DNA of 64,000 nt from JBLHZY01 sp050633265 (GCA_050633265.1 JBOEGE010000005.1:372001-436000), one strand, 5' to 3'; shown: positions 16,522 through 26,094, counted from the first letter of the stretch. Numbers and translations: made by a program. Notes: generated from the letters alone by a model not told the origin.

Positions 16522-17442
16522 TCAAACTTTGGTCGCTACGGCCGGCGGAGTGATCGCGCGCCGCTTCAGCATCGCTTCGCGCCAGGTGATGAATGAAACC
16601 GATGCCAAAATCAGCCCGCCCCCGGCAATCACCCAGATATCGACCCCCTCACCAAAGGCGAAATAGCCAAGCGCGGTCGCCCAGACCAGCTGAAGAAACG
16701 AGACCGGCTGGGTAACCGTAACAGGCGCCGCTTTGAAGGCCAATGTCATCGTGTAATGGCCCGCCGTGGCGATCGCTGCTGTCAGCGCCATCCAGCCCAT
16801 TTGCGCCCCCGTCGGCACGATCCAAACCGCATAGGCAAAGGGCGCAAGGCCAATGGCCACCGTGATCGACATCATCCCAACCACCAGCTCGGAGGGCAGC
16901 TCATCCGCCATGATTTTCGCAATCAGATAGCTCACCGCAAAAAGCATCGCCGCAATCAGCATCGCCAAATGCCCGGGATCAACCGCCCGAACGCCGGGCC
17001 GCAGGATAATCATCGCCCCAAGCAGCGCGACCAAAACCGCAATGATCCGCCTTGCCGCCAGCTTTTCCTTAAGAAAAACAACGGCTAAGAGGGCAACATA
17101 AACAGGGCTGAGGTAATTCATCGCCGTGACTTCCGCGATCGGAAGCCGCGCCATCGAGAAAAACCAAAGCATCACCGCAAGCGCATGCACCGCACCGCGC
17201 AGCGCAAAGAGCCGCAACTGGCGCGCATCCGGGCGCACGCGCAGCATCGGGCGCAACAGCGGGATCAGGAAAAACAGACCGAAAATATAGCGCAAAAACG
17301 CCGCCTCAGCCGCAGGAAGCCCCGCCCCCACATAGCGCACAATTGCCGTCACACAGACAAAAAGCACCCCCGTGATAAGCATCCACAGAACCCCAGCAAC
17401 GGGGCGATTTTGGCCAACAACAGGAACTTTTACATCAGACAT
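16522..17442 (-). CDS. DMT-superfamily transporter (EamA domains)
   Basis: The 306-aa protein from MSDVKVPVVGQNRPVAG has ten hydrophobic helices arranged as two EamA repeats (about 20-150 and 165-295). The first repeat contains AAEAAFLRYIFGLFFLIPL and the second ITVAIGLAPFAYAVWIV. It is probably an exporter of a small metabolite. An upstream frame to 17517 is rejected because homologues begin just before the first helix. It lies 38 nt downstream of the LysE-type gene, so the two may be co-transcribed. Confidence 0.85.
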   Translation of the reverse strand: MSDVKVPVVGQNRPVAGVLWMLITGVLFVCVTAIVRYVGAGLPAAEAAFLRYIFGLFFLIPLLRPMLRVRPDARQLRLFALRGAVHALAVMLWFFSMARLPIAEVTAMNYLSPVYVALLAVVFLKEKLAARRIIAVLVALLGAMIILRPGVRAVDPGHLAMLIAAMLFAVSYLIAKIMADELPSELVVGMMSITVAIGLAPFAYAVWIVPTGAQMGWMALTAAIATAGHYTMTLAFKAAPVTVTQPVSFLQLVWATALGYFAFGEGVDIWVIAGGGLILASVSFITWREAMLKRRAITPPAVATKV

Positions 17443-17480
17443 AGCGCGACTTGACCTGATGAACCCGCCGCGCGCAAGCC

Positions 17481-18083
17481 TTAAAATCCGCGCAAAAGCC
17501 CCAAAGCGATGGCCCACATAACAAGCCCAATCCCCCCATCAAGCCAGCGCCACGCACGCGCAGTTGCAAACCAAGGGCGCAGCAACCGCGCGCCGTAGCC
17601 CAATGAAAAGAAAAAGAAAAACGAGGCCGCAATCGCGCCCAAGCCAAACCAAAGCGCCTCATAGCGCAGCGAGACCGCGCCGATCAGCAGCAATGTATCA
17701 AGGTAGACATGCGGATTGAGCCAAGTGAGCGCAAGACAGATCAGCGCGGTTTTCCACAACCCCGCGCTTGCCTGTGACGCCGGCTCAAGCCCGCCCTGCC
17801 CGCCGCGCCATGCCGCCCATAATGCGCGCGCGCCGTAGATTAGCAAAAACGCCGCCCCCGCGATGCGCATGATCGGCGCAAGCTTGGGCAAAGCCGCACC
17901 AAGGCGCGCAAATCCGCCAACCCCAATGCTGATCAAAACCGCATCAGAAATCGCACAGATCAGCACGACCGCAAGGACATGCTGCCCGCGCAAGCCCTGG
18001 CGCAAAACAAAGGCATTCTGCGCCCCAATGGCAAGGATCAGGCTAAAACTCGTCGCAAAGCCAACGATCACTGAATTCAACAT
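17481..18083 (-). CDS. LysE/ArgO-family amino acid exporter
   Basis: The 200-aa protein begins MLNSVIVGFATSFSLILAIGAQNAFVLRQGL. The GAQNAFVLRQG motif is diagnostic of LysE/ArgO exporters of basic amino acids. ALTWLNPHVYLDTLLLIG is the second family signature. Six hydrophobic segments are present and length is normal. The exact amino acid cannot be told from sequence. Confidence 0.92.
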   Translation of the reverse strand: MLNSVIVGFATSFSLILAIGAQNAFVLRQGLRGQHVLAVVLICAISDAVLISIGVGGFARLGAALPKLAPIMRIAGAAFLLIYGARALWAAWRGGQGGLEPASQASAGLWKTALICLALTWLNPHVYLDTLLLIGAVSLRYEALWFGLGAIAASFFFFFSLGYGARLLRPWFATARAWRWLDGGIGLVMWAIALGLLRGF

Positions 18084-18106
18084 GTTAACCCCCTTGGAAA
18101 ACAGGC

Positions 18107-18134
18107 AAAAAGGCGGCCCCGAAGAGCCGCCTTT
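18107..18134 (-). terminator. Terminator after yebC
   Basis: On the minus strand AAAGGCGGC pairs with GCCGCCTTT across an 8-nt loop and is followed by more T. It lies 65 nt past the yebC stop and 24 nt before the start of the LysE-type gene. Confidence 0.8.
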
Positions 18135-18198
18135 CGCGGATCAGCCGACCACAGCGCTTTTGCGGATGCGCCTCCCAACACATCCGCAAAAGCCGCGA

Positions 18199-18939
18199 TC
18201 ACAGCTGCGCCATCACCTCTTCAGAAGCGTCGAAATTGGTCGTTACTTTCTGAACATCGTCATCATCTTCAAGCGCATCGATCAGCTTCATCAGCTTCTC
18301 CATACCCTCAAGATCAAGCTCGGTGGTGATATTGGGTTTCCAGACCAGTTTGGAGGTTTCGCTTTCGCCAAGCGCGGCCTCCAAAGCATTGGAAACTTCG
18401 TTCAAATCCGTGTCCGTGCAATAAATCACATGCCCGTCTTCTGAGCTTTCAACATCTTCCGCACCGGCTTCGATTGCGGCCATCATAACTGTATCCGCAT
18501 CCCCAACAGAGGCCGGATAGATAACTTCACCCTTGCGATCAAACATGAAGCTCACCGAACCGGTTTCCCCAAGATTGCCGCCGCTTTTGGTAAAGGTCGA
18601 GCGCACCGAAGAGGCGGTGCGATTGCGGTTGTCGGTCATCGCTTCCACGATCACCGCAACGCCATTAGGGCCGTAGCCTTCATAGCGGATTTCATCATAG
18701 TTTTCCGCATCCCCCCCTTGGGATTTCTTGATCGCGCGATCAATAACATCCTTGGGAACCGATTGCGATTTGGCCTCTTTAACGGCCATGCGCAGGCGGG
18801 GGTTTTTATCGGGGTCCGGGTCGCCCATTTTGGCGGCAACGGTGATCTCTTTGGCGAGCTTGGAAAAGAGCTTTGAGCGAAGCTTATCCTGGCGCCCTTT
18901 GCGGTGCTGGATATTTGCCCATTTTGAGTGGCCTGCCAT
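18199..18939 (-). CDS. yebC: YebC/PmpR-TACO1 family regulator
   Basis: The 246-aa protein begins MAGHSKWANIQHRKGRQD, the nearly invariant start of YebC proteins. It has the usual three-domain acidic body (NYDEIRYEGYGPNGVAVIVEAMTDNRNRT). Family members act as DNA-binding regulators or as ribosome-associated factors that relieve stalling at proline stretches. Length is normal. It is often linked with ruvCAB, which is not nearby here. Confidence 0.97.
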   Translation of the reverse strand: MAGHSKWANIQHRKGRQDKLRSKLFSKLAKEITVAAKMGDPDPDKNPRLRMAVKEAKSQSVPKDVIDRAIKKSQGGDAENYDEIRYEGYGPNGVAVIVEAMTDNRNRTASSVRSTFTKSGGNLGETGSVSFMFDRKGEVIYPASVGDADTVMMAAIEAGAEDVESSEDGHVIYCTDTDLNEVSNALEAALGESETSKLVWKPNITTELDLEGMEKLMKLIDALEDDDDVQKVTTNFDASEEVMAQL

Positions 18940-19026
18940 GAGAGACTCCGATTAGAAAATACGTCCGCGCAGATATATGACAGGGCGGGGCATGGGCGCA
19001 ACCCCAGCGTTACCGCACGGCAATTC

Positions 19027-19284
19027 TTAGGGTTTGCCTGCCGCGCGCCGCGCCCCGAGCCAAAGCAAAAGCCCGAGCATCAAGCTGGCCAGACCAAAGC
19101 CAAATCCCGCCCCGCCCGCCTGAAGCAGCGCGAATTTCAGCCCTTGCCGCGAGCTGCCATCGCTGGCCTCCCAGCCCAGATTGAGCCCGGTGAAAAACGC
19201 GCCCACCCCAAGCAAAAGCAGCCCGGCCCCGATGATCATCAGGCGGCGCGCGAGGCGGCGTTTATCATTCGCAGTGCTGCTCAT
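19027..19284 (-). CDS. Small two-helix membrane protein, unrecognised
   Basis: The 85-aa protein has a basic N-terminus (NDKRRLARRL), one membrane helix (IIGAGLLLLGVGAFFTGLNLG), a polar loop, and a second helix rich in Gly (GFGFGLASLMLGLLLWLGAR). No family is recognised. It starts 10 nt after the stop of the SLC13 permease, so it is probably co-transcribed with it and might be an accessory subunit, but that is inference. Confidence 0.65.
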   Translation of the reverse strand: MSSTANDKRRLARRLMIIGAGLLLLGVGAFFTGLNLGWEASDGSSRQGLKFALLQAGGAGFGFGLASLMLGLLLWLGARRAAGKP

Positions 19285-19294
19285 TCCGCCTGCC

Positions 19295-21076
19295 TCACAT
19301 CGGCCAAAGGATCGGGATCAGCGCCGAGGCAAGCAGCCCGATAGAGATGTTCAACGGGATGCCGACCTTCATGAAATCAGTGAATTTATAGCCGCCGGGC
19401 CCATAGACCAACATATTGGTTTGATAGCCAATCGGCGTTGCAAATGAGGCCGAAGCCGCCACCATCACCGCCACCACCAATGCGCGCGGATCAATACCCA
19501 TATGCTGGGCCAAGCCGATGGCAATTGGCGTTACAACCACCGCCACCGCATTGTTTGAAACAAGCTCAGTCAACAGCGATGTCAGCAGGTAAATCGCCCA
19601 GACGATAAAGAAGCCCGGCAAGCCTTCAAGCATCGGCGCCACGCCAGAAACAATCAGCGTCACCGCGCCCGAGGCCTCAAGCGCCGCCCCAATGGCCAGC
19701 ATCGCAAAGATCAGCGCCAGAAGCCGCCCATCGACAAAGGAAAACGCCTCCTCGGCATCAATGCAGCGGGTGATCAAAACGACCGCCACCGCAAGGATCG
19801 AGATCAGCAGAATGGGCGCGATCCCAAGCGCGGCCAAAAGCACAATCCCAAACATCGCCACAAGCGCAACCGGCGCATGGCGGCGGCGAAAGGCGCGCGC
19901 CGAGGGGTGCGAAACATCGACCATATCCATATCCGCCGCGAGCCGTTGAATATCGCCCGGCGCGCCCTCAAGCAGCAATGTATCGCCAACCCGCACGACC
20001 AATTCTTCCAACTGGCGCCCGATATTCTGGTTCCGCCGATGCACCGCCAGCGTATAAACCCCGTATCTGCGCCGCAGCCGCATCGAGCCAAGCGAGCGCC
20101 CAATCATCCGGCAGCCCGGTGTGATCAGCACCTCAACGGTCGTGGTTTCAACGGCCGAAACCTGATCAACCCGTTTGAGGCTTTTGGTGCGTTGCAGGCT
20201 CAACAGCTCGGTCATCTGGGTGCGCAAAACGACCCGATCCCCGGTTTGCAAAATCACTTCGCCCATGTTGCGGCGCAGCGATTCATCGCCCCGCACCACA
20301 TCAATAAGCCGCACCCCATCACGCTTAAACAGCTGAACCCCCGCCACCTCGCGCCCGATCAAATCGCTCTCAGGCGGGATTACGGCTTCGGTGAAAAACT
20401 TCATCTTAGAGCGGCCACCCGAAAGCAATTGGGCCATGGAATCGCGCTCTGGCAGAAGTTTGGGGCCAAAGAGGCGCAGGTAAAGCATCCCCCAAATCAC
20501 CAAAACAATCGCCAGCGGTGTGACTTCAAAAATCGTGAAGGCTTCCATGCCCTGGGCGCGCGCCACCCCATCCACCAGCAGGTTTGTCGAGGTCCCGATC
20601 AGCGTTAAAGTCCCGCCAAGGATTGCGGCATAAGAGAGCGGAATCAACAGCTTAGAGGGCGCAGCGCCGATCTTGCCCGCCATTTGCACAAAGACAGGGA
20701 TCATCACCACAACGACAGGCGTATTTGAAACAAAGGCCGAGGCAATAATCACAAAGACCATCAACGCCGCAACCGCCACGCGCGGCCGGGTTGCCGCTTG
20801 GCGTTCGGCCGATTTGGTAAACCAATCCAGCGCGCCCGTGCGCACCAAAGCGCCCATCACGATAAACATCGCCGCGATCGTCCAAGGGGCCGGGTTGGAA
20901 AGCACCCCAAGCGCCTTTTCATAGGGCAAAACCCCCGTCGCCAGCATCACCGCTGCGCCGCCAATCGCGATCACTTCGGCTGGGTAACGTTCGCGCACAA
21001 AAAGCCCAAACATCACAACCACAACCGTAAGTGCGAGGATCGCCTCGCCCAATGGGCTGAATTCAAATCCGATCAT
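19295..21076 (-). CDS. SLC13-family permease with two TrkA-C domains
   Basis: The 593-aa protein has two membrane halves of the ArsB/CitM-SLC13 type. SNTPVVVVMIP and GTSTNLLVDG are the first-half loop; ELVSNNAVAVVVTPIA and PIGYQTNMLVYGPGGY are the second. They are separated by about 170 cytosolic residues carrying two TrkA-C domains (RDGVRLIDVVRGDE and GCRMIGRSLGSMRLRRRYGV). Such proteins carry sulfate, dicarboxylates or related anions. Length is typical, and the substrate is not decided by sequence. Confidence 0.88.
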   Translation of the reverse strand: MIGFEFSPLGEAILALTVVVVMFGLFVRERYPAEVIAIGGAAVMLATGVLPYEKALGVLSNPAPWTIAAMFIVMGALVRTGALDWFTKSAERQAATRPRVAVAALMVFVIIASAFVSNTPVVVVMIPVFVQMAGKIGAAPSKLLIPLSYAAILGGTLTLIGTSTNLLVDGVARAQGMEAFTIFEVTPLAIVLVIWGMLYLRLFGPKLLPERDSMAQLLSGGRSKMKFFTEAVIPPESDLIGREVAGVQLFKRDGVRLIDVVRGDESLRRNMGEVILQTGDRVVLRTQMTELLSLQRTKSLKRVDQVSAVETTTVEVLITPGCRMIGRSLGSMRLRRRYGVYTLAVHRRNQNIGRQLEELVVRVGDTLLLEGAPGDIQRLAADMDMVDVSHPSARAFRRRHAPVALVAMFGIVLLAALGIAPILLISILAVAVVLITRCIDAEEAFSFVDGRLLALIFAMLAIGAALEASGAVTLIVSGVAPMLEGLPGFFIVWAIYLLTSLLTELVSNNAVAVVVTPIAIGLAQHMGIDPRALVVAVMVAASASFATPIGYQTNMLVYGPGGYKFTDFMKVGIPLNISIGLLASALIPILWPM

Positions 21077-21188
21077 AGTGCCGCTGACCTGCCCAAAATT
21101 CTATTGCACAGCATCATCGCGGTTTGCGCGCAGCCCTGCAAGCAAAGGATGCAAAGGGCGCGGTATTTTGCAGCCATTTTCCGCCGCT

Positions 21189-21232
21189 TAGCCTGCGCCT
21201 TGACTGCGCCTTGCCTGCGCTTGGCCTGCGCG
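21189..21232 (+). repeat. Short imperfect tandem repeat of a GCCTGCGCCTT unit
   Basis: Four adjacent copies of a 10-11 bp unit (GCCTGCGCCTT, GACTGCGCCTT, GCCTGCGCTT, GGCCTGCGC) lie in the spacer between the ymdB stop and the SLC13 start. No function is apparent. Confidence 0.5.
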
Positions 21233-21237
21233 CGCGG

Positions 21238-22053
21238 CTACTCTGGGGTGCTTTGCTCTAGCCGCCCGCCCTGGCGGATCATTTTGATGCGGATGGCTTT
21301 GCCGGTGCGATCATCGGTTTCAACATAAAGCCCGCTCAGGGTCGCTTCGCCCTCGGCTGGTTGAAAGCGTGTCTTGCCCATGCCGGTGACAAAGCGGCGC
21401 AATGGCTCGGCCTTATCCATCCCGATCACCGAGTTATAATCGCCGCACATGCCCGCATCCGATTGAAACGCCGTGCCGCCGGGCAGGATCTGCGCATCCG
21501 CCGTGGCCACATGGGTATGCGTGCCAACAACGATGCTCGCGCGGCCATCGCAAAAATGCCCCATGCCCATTTTCTCGGATGTGGCTTCGCAATGGATATC
21601 GATCAGGCTCGCTTGAACTGCCCCGCCAAGAGGATGCGCGCGCAGCATCTGATCGGCGGCCGAAAACGGATCATCAAAGGCGCGTTTCATAAAGACCTGC
21701 CCCAAAATCTGCCCGACCAAGATCTTGCGCCCGCGCGTTGCTTCAAAAACCCGCGCACCGCGCCCCGGCGCGCCTTTGGCAAAGTTCACCGGGCGAATGA
21801 TCCGCGGCTCGCTTTCGGCAAATTGCATCATGTCACGCTGATCAAACGCGTGATCGCCAAGGGTGATGCAATCGGCGCCCGCCTCAAGGATCAGCTTGGC
21901 GTGATCGGCTGAAAGCCCTGCCCCATTGGTCGCGTTTTCGCCATTCACCACGATAAAATCGAGCGCCCATTCTTTTCGCAAAGCGGGCAAGCGCTCTGAA
22001 ATTGCTTTGCGGCCGGTGCGGCCAACGACATCACCTAGGAAGAGAATTTTCAT
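21238..22053 (-). CDS. ymdB: YmdB-like metallophosphoesterase (TIGR00282 family)
   Basis: The 271-aa protein starts MKILFLGDVVGRTGRKAISE, the first metal-binding motif of this family (GDVVGR). It continues with VVNGENATNGAGLS, ITLGDHAFDQRD and GTHTHVATADAQILPGGT, the remaining metal ligands. Bacillus YmdB hydrolyses 2',3'-cyclic nucleotides and affects RNA turnover and biofilm formation. A frame up to 22125 is rejected because homologues begin at MKILF. It lies 84 nt downstream of the 5-formyl-THF cyclo-ligase gene. Confidence 0.92.
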   Translation of the reverse strand: MKILFLGDVVGRTGRKAISERLPALRKEWALDFIVVNGENATNGAGLSADHAKLILEAGADCITLGDHAFDQRDMMQFAESEPRIIRPVNFAKGAPGRGARVFEATRGRKILVGQILGQVFMKRAFDDPFSAADQMLRAHPLGGAVQASLIDIHCEATSEKMGMGHFCDGRASIVVGTHTHVATADAQILPGGTAFQSDAGMCGDYNSVIGMDKAEPLRRFVTGMGKTRFQPAEGEATLSGLYVETDDRTGKAIRIKMIRQGGRLEQSTPE

Positions 22054-22137
22054 GCTGGTCTTGCTAGGGCCAGATCGCCCTTTGCGCAAGGGCCGACCGG
22101 GCGACAGCCTGTCGCGGGATCGCAAACAATCGCGCCC

Positions 22138-22710
22138 TTAGCGAAAGGTCAGAACCTCGGCCTCGGTCACAATCGCGTTGAGCGGCTGATCGTAAGAGCC
22201 GACCGGAAGGCGCTTGGCCTCCTGCGCGGCATAGGCAAAACCGACAGCAAAAAGATCGCGGTGGCGCTTGCGCAGCGCCTCAAGCGTGCGGTCATAAAAG
22301 CCGCCGCCATAGCCAAGCCTGCGCCCCTTGCGATCAAAGGCCACAAGCGGAACGATCAAAACTTCTGGCTCAATCAACGCGCCCTCAACCGGGACCTGCG
22401 TGCCAAATTCATGCGCTTCAAGCGCGCCGCCGGGAAGCCATTGGCGAAACTCAAGCGCTTCCCCTTTGCCAACAATAACCGGAACGCACACAGGGCCAAA
22501 GGCGGCCATCTTCTCCATCGCCGGGCGCGGATCGATCTCGCTGCGCATCGGCAAATAGCCCGCCAAGGGCCGCCCCTTATGAGGGGTCAAAAACGCGCCC
22601 AACAGCTGCGCGGCCATGGCGGATCGGGCCGCATCTTGGGCCGCATCGCGCCGGGCAATCGCCTCGCGCCGCTGCCCGCGCTTTTCCATATCGGTAATAT
22701 CGACGTTCAA
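22138..22710 (-). CDS. 5-formyltetrahydrofolate cyclo-ligase
   Basis: The 190-aa enzyme converts 5-formyl-THF to 5,10-methenyl-THF with ATP. Visible motifs are AGYLPMRSEIDPRP for the folate site and DRKGRRLGYGGGFYDRTL, the ATP/phosphate loop and family signature. The start at 22710 overlaps the MgtE stop as ATGA; an internal ATG (MEKRGQRRE, 22689) is an alternative. In many proteobacteria this gene neighbours the 6S RNA, but no convincing 6S RNA is seen here. Confidence 0.94.
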   Translation of the reverse strand: MNVDITDMEKRGQRREAIARRDAAQDAARSAMAAQLLGAFLTPHKGRPLAGYLPMRSEIDPRPAMEKMAAFGPVCVPVIVGKGEALEFRQWLPGGALEAHEFGTQVPVEGALIEPEVLIVPLVAFDRKGRRLGYGGGFYDRTLEALRKRHRDLFAVGFAYAAQEAKRLPVGSYDQPLNAIVTEAEVLTFR

Positions 22711-24107
22711 AACAAAACCATCGCTGCAAGCCCCAAAAAGGCCAGAAAACCAACCACATCCGTGACCGTGGTAACGAAAGCGCCCGAGGCCAGCGCCGGA
22801 TCAACGCCCGCGCGATCCAGCAAAACCGGCACCAAAATCCCCGCCAGCCCTGCCACCACCAGATTGATCACCATCGCCGCGGCAATCACCAATCCAAGCG
22901 CCGGAGAGCCAAACCAAAACAGCCCCACAAGCCCCATAACAATCGCAAATATCATCCCATTGGCAAGGCCCACAAGCACTTCGCGCCGGATCACCCGCCA
23001 CACGTTGCTGCTGGTCAAATCGCGCGTCGCAATCGCGCGCACCGCCACGGTCAGGCTTTGCGTCCCCGCATTGCCGCCCATCGAGGCCACAATCGGCATC
23101 AAAACCGCCAAAGCCACATATTGCGCAATCGTCGCTTCAAACTGCGCAATCACCAGCGAAGCAAGGATCGCAGTGACCAGATTAACCGCCAACCATGGCA
23201 GGCGCGCGCGGGTTGTCTCGATCACTTTATCCGCCAGTGATCCTTCGCCAACCCCGGCCAAGCGCATGATGTCTTCTTCATGCTCTTCATCCATCACCGA
23301 CATCGCATCATCAATCGTGATCATGCCAACAAGCCGCTCATGCTCATCCACCACAGGCGCGGAAATCAGGTGATACTGGTTAAACGCATAGGCCACATCG
23401 CTTTCGGGTTCATTGACCTCAAAAGTGCGAAAGCTCTGCTCAGCCATATCTTTGAGCGGGGTGTTGCGCGGGTGCGAAAGCATCCGCCCGAGCGTGACAT
23501 ATCCAACCGGGCGCAGGCGCGGATCGACCAGAACCATATGGTAAAACTGCTCCGGCAAATCCTCATTTGCGCGCATATAATCAATGGCTTCGCCAACATT
23601 CCAATGCTCGGGCGCCATCACAACTTCGCGCTGCATGAGGCGACCGGCGGAATATTCCGGATAGGTCAGAGATTGCTCAACTGCGACCCGATCCGCATCT
23701 TCAAGCGCATCCAGAATGGTTTCCTGTTGGCCCGCTTCAAGATCCTCAAGCAGATCAACAACATCATCACTGTCAAGCTCGCGCACCGCATCGGCCAGAA
23801 CCTCGGGCCGCATCGCATCAATCACCTCTTCGCGGATGCTTTCATCCAACTCCGAGAGGATTTCCCCATCAAATTCGCGATCATAAAGCTGCACCAACTG
23901 GCGGCGATCACTTTCACCGATCTGCTCCAAAAGGTCGGCGATATCGGCCGCGTGCATCGGCTCCATCAGCGCGGTCAAAAGATCGGGATCGCCCGCCTCA
24001 ACCGCCTCCAAAACGGCCGCTACCGCGCGCTTATCAAGCGCATAGCCATCCTGCTCGCCTTCAAGCTCGCCAAGCGCTGCTTCTTGATCTTCTGTGCTCT
24101 CGTTCAT
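22707..24107 (-). CDS. mgtE: MgtE-family magnesium transporter
   Basis: The 466-aa channel has an acidic N domain (about 30-130), two CBS domains (about 135-255, e.g. VGMITIDDAMSVMDEEHEEDIMRL) and five C-terminal membrane helices with the pore signature MPIVASMGGNAGTQSLTVAVRAIA. The CBS and N domains sense cytosolic Mg and gate the channel. The start MNESTEDQE (24107) has GAGG upstream and fits family length better than the open frame to 24176. The stop overlaps the 5-formyl-THF cyclo-ligase ATG. Confidence 0.95.
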   Translation of the reverse strand: MNESTEDQEAALGELEGEQDGYALDKRAVAAVLEAVEAGDPDLLTALMEPMHAADIADLLEQIGESDRRQLVQLYDREFDGEILSELDESIREEVIDAMRPEVLADAVRELDSDDVVDLLEDLEAGQQETILDALEDADRVAVEQSLTYPEYSAGRLMQREVVMAPEHWNVGEAIDYMRANEDLPEQFYHMVLVDPRLRPVGYVTLGRMLSHPRNTPLKDMAEQSFRTFEVNEPESDVAYAFNQYHLISAPVVDEHERLVGMITIDDAMSVMDEEHEEDIMRLAGVGEGSLADKVIETTRARLPWLAVNLVTAILASLVIAQFEATIAQYVALAVLMPIVASMGGNAGTQSLTVAVRAIATRDLTSSNVWRVIRREVLVGLANGMIFAIVMGLVGLFWFGSPALGLVIAAAMVINLVVAGLAGILVPVLLDRAGVDPALASGAFVTTVTDVVGFLAFLGLAAMVLF

Positions 24108-24231
24108 AACCGTCGCCTCGTCTGCCCGCTGCGCCCAGCATAGATCAGCCATGACGTGAGAAACAGAGGCAAGCACGATTTACCTTACAGAAATCGCACC
24201 CTATTCTGCCCCCAACAATCAGGAGGCCCCC

Positions 24232-25527
24232 ATGGGCGACATCACCCTACTCTGCGGGCAGGTCCTATCCTATCGCGGCGATCCGTTTGGCGCCCAAGGC
24301 CCAGACGCGGCCCAGCATATTCAGCGCGGCGCAGTGGCGATCCGTGATGGGCTGATCCTCGATCTGGGCGAAGCCGATGTGCTGCGCGCGGCCTACCCGC
24401 AAGCGGATGTGAAAGACTACGGCACAGCGCTGATCTCGGCCGGATTTATCGACGCCCATGTCCATTACCCCCAAACCGGGATCATCGCGAGCTGGGGCAG
24501 CCGATTGATCGAATGGCTCAATAAATACACCTTCCCCGAAGAGATGCGCTTTGATGATCCGGCCTATGCGGCCAAGGCGGCGGCGCTTTATTTCGATCTG
24601 TCGCGCAGCAATGGCACAACCTCCATGTGCAGCTTTGGCACGATTCACCCCGCCTCCGTGGATGCCTTTTTCACCGAGGCCCAAAAACGCGGCCAGCGCG
24701 CCATCACCGGGCGCACCTGTATGGATCGCGAAACCGCCCCCATCGGGCTGCGCGACACAGCAAAAACCGCCTATGATGAAAGCGCTGCTTTGATCCGCAA
24801 ATGGCATGGGCGTGATCGGCTTTCCTATGCGATCACCCCGCGCTTTTCGCCCACCTCAACCCAAGAACAGCTCGAATCCCTCGGCGCGCTTTGGGCCGAA
24901 AACCCCGATTGCCTGATGCAAACCCATCTAAGCGAACAGACGGATGAGATCGACTGGGTGCGCGGGCTTTACCCCGATGCGCGCGACTACCTTGATACAT
25001 ATGAGGCCCATGGGCTCCTGCGTGAAGGTGGGCTTTTCGGCCATGCGATCCATCTCGCGCCGCGCGAAACCGCCCGCCTCCGCGAAGCGGGTGGTGCGCT
25101 GATCCATTGCCCAACCTCCAATACATTCATCGGCTCTGGCCTGTTTGATATGGCCGCGCGTATCCGCGAAGGGCAGATCATTGGCCTCGCCACAGATACG
25201 GGCGGCGGCTCATCCTTTTCGATGCTGCGCACCATGGCCGCGGCTTACGAGATTGGCCAGCTTTCCGGCACGCCGCTTCACCCTGCACAGCTCTGGTGGC
25301 TAGCCACAGCAGGATCAGCCCGCGCCTTGCGGATGAGCGATAAAATTGGCAATATATCCAAAGGGATGGAGGCCGATCTTATTGTTGTCGATCTCGCCTC
25401 AACCGCCGTGATTGAACAGCGCAGCAGCCGTTCCGAGGATTTCTGGGAAGCGCTGTTTCCAACCATCATGATGGGCGATGATCGCGCGATTTCTGCGGTC
25501 TGGATCGGCGGCAAACAGGCGGCTTAA
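24232..25527 (+). CDS. guaD: Guanine deaminase
   Basis: The 431-aa amidohydrolase turns guanine into xanthine. The metal site begins with DAHVHYPQTGIIASWG. TFPEEMRF and MCSFGTIHP are typical of GuaD, followed by HLSEQTDEIDWVRGLYP, GHAIHLAPRE and the Asp in LATDTGGGSSFSM. AGGAGG lies about 7 nt before the ATG. With the 8-oxoguanine deaminase at 26161 it suggests use or clean-up of purine bases. Confidence 0.96.
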   Translation: MGDITLLCGQVLSYRGDPFGAQGPDAAQHIQRGAVAIRDGLILDLGEADVLRAAYPQADVKDYGTALISAGFIDAHVHYPQTGIIASWGSRLIEWLNKYTFPEEMRFDDPAYAAKAAALYFDLSRSNGTTSMCSFGTIHPASVDAFFTEAQKRGQRAITGRTCMDRETAPIGLRDTAKTAYDESAALIRKWHGRDRLSYAITPRFSPTSTQEQLESLGALWAENPDCLMQTHLSEQTDEIDWVRGLYPDARDYLDTYEAHGLLREGGLFGHAIHLAPRETARLREAGGALIHCPTSNTFIGSGLFDMAARIREGQIIGLATDTGGGSSFSMLRTMAAAYEIGQLSGTPLHPAQLWWLATAGSARALRMSDKIGNISKGMEADLIVVDLASTAVIEQRSSRSEDFWEALFPTIMMGDDRAISAVWIGGKQAA

Positions 25528-25557
25528 GGCGGCCAGTTTGCCCCGAATTTCAGCGCC

Positions 25558-26094
25558 CTAACAAGACTTGCCAAACACAACAACCCAAGTCGGACCGCCC
25601 GATTTGGCCGCCCCGATATGGGTGATCCCTTTGCGCAGATTGTTCTCGCGGTGGCCCTTGGATTGCATCCAACTCGCGACAACCTCACCGGCGCTTTTCT
25701 GGCCCCAGGCGATGTTTTCGGCCGTCAAACAACTGTTATATCCTGCCCGTTTGACCCGCTGCCCAACCGAAGACCCATCCTTGCCCGTATGCGAGAAATA
25801 GCCATTTGCCGCCATATCAGAGGCATGCGCCGCCGCCGCCGCCGCAAGCTGCCCTGAATGGGCAAGCTGGTTGAGCCCGGCCCGCGCCCGCTCAGCATTG
25901 ATCGCTGCCTCAACATCGCGCGAAACGCTGGCCGTTGAGGAAAGCCCCGCCGGCAAGGCTGTGCTTTTGCTCGCCGCCGCGCCGCCGCTGGTTTTGGTGC
26001 TTACGGTGCGGGTCGAAACAACGCAGCCACTCAGCCCAATCGCCAAAACCCCAATAAGCGCGCCCTTAGCGGCCAACCTGCTGATCTGTTGCAT
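25558..26094 (-). CDS. CAP/SCP-domain lipoprotein
   Basis: The 178-aa protein starts MQQISRLAAKGAL at 26094 behind GGGAG. It has a lipoprotein signal with lipobox LSGC (about residues 22-25), then a Ser/Thr-rich linker and a CAP (SCP/PR1) domain. Motifs in the domain are AHSGQLAAAAAAHASDMAANGYFSHTG, ENIAWGQKSAGEVVASWMQSKGHREN and HIGAAKSGGPTWVVVFG. It is probably anchored at the outer or inner membrane. Bacterial CAP proteins have no settled enzymatic role. Confidence 0.88.
   Translation of the reverse strand: MQQISRLAAKGALIGVLAIGLSGCVVSTRTVSTKTSGGAAASKSTALPAGLSSTASVSRDVEAAINAERARAGLNQLAHSGQLAAAAAAHASDMAANGYFSHTGKDGSSVGQRVKRAGYNSCLTAENIAWGQKSAGEVVASWMQSKGHRENNLRKGITHIGAAKSGGPTWVVVFGKSC

Noticed and set aside
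22138..22710. 6S RNA next to the 5-formyl-THF cyclo-ligase gene
   Set aside because: The gene is flanked closely by mgtE (overlap) and ymdB (84 nt), which is too short for a 6S RNA.
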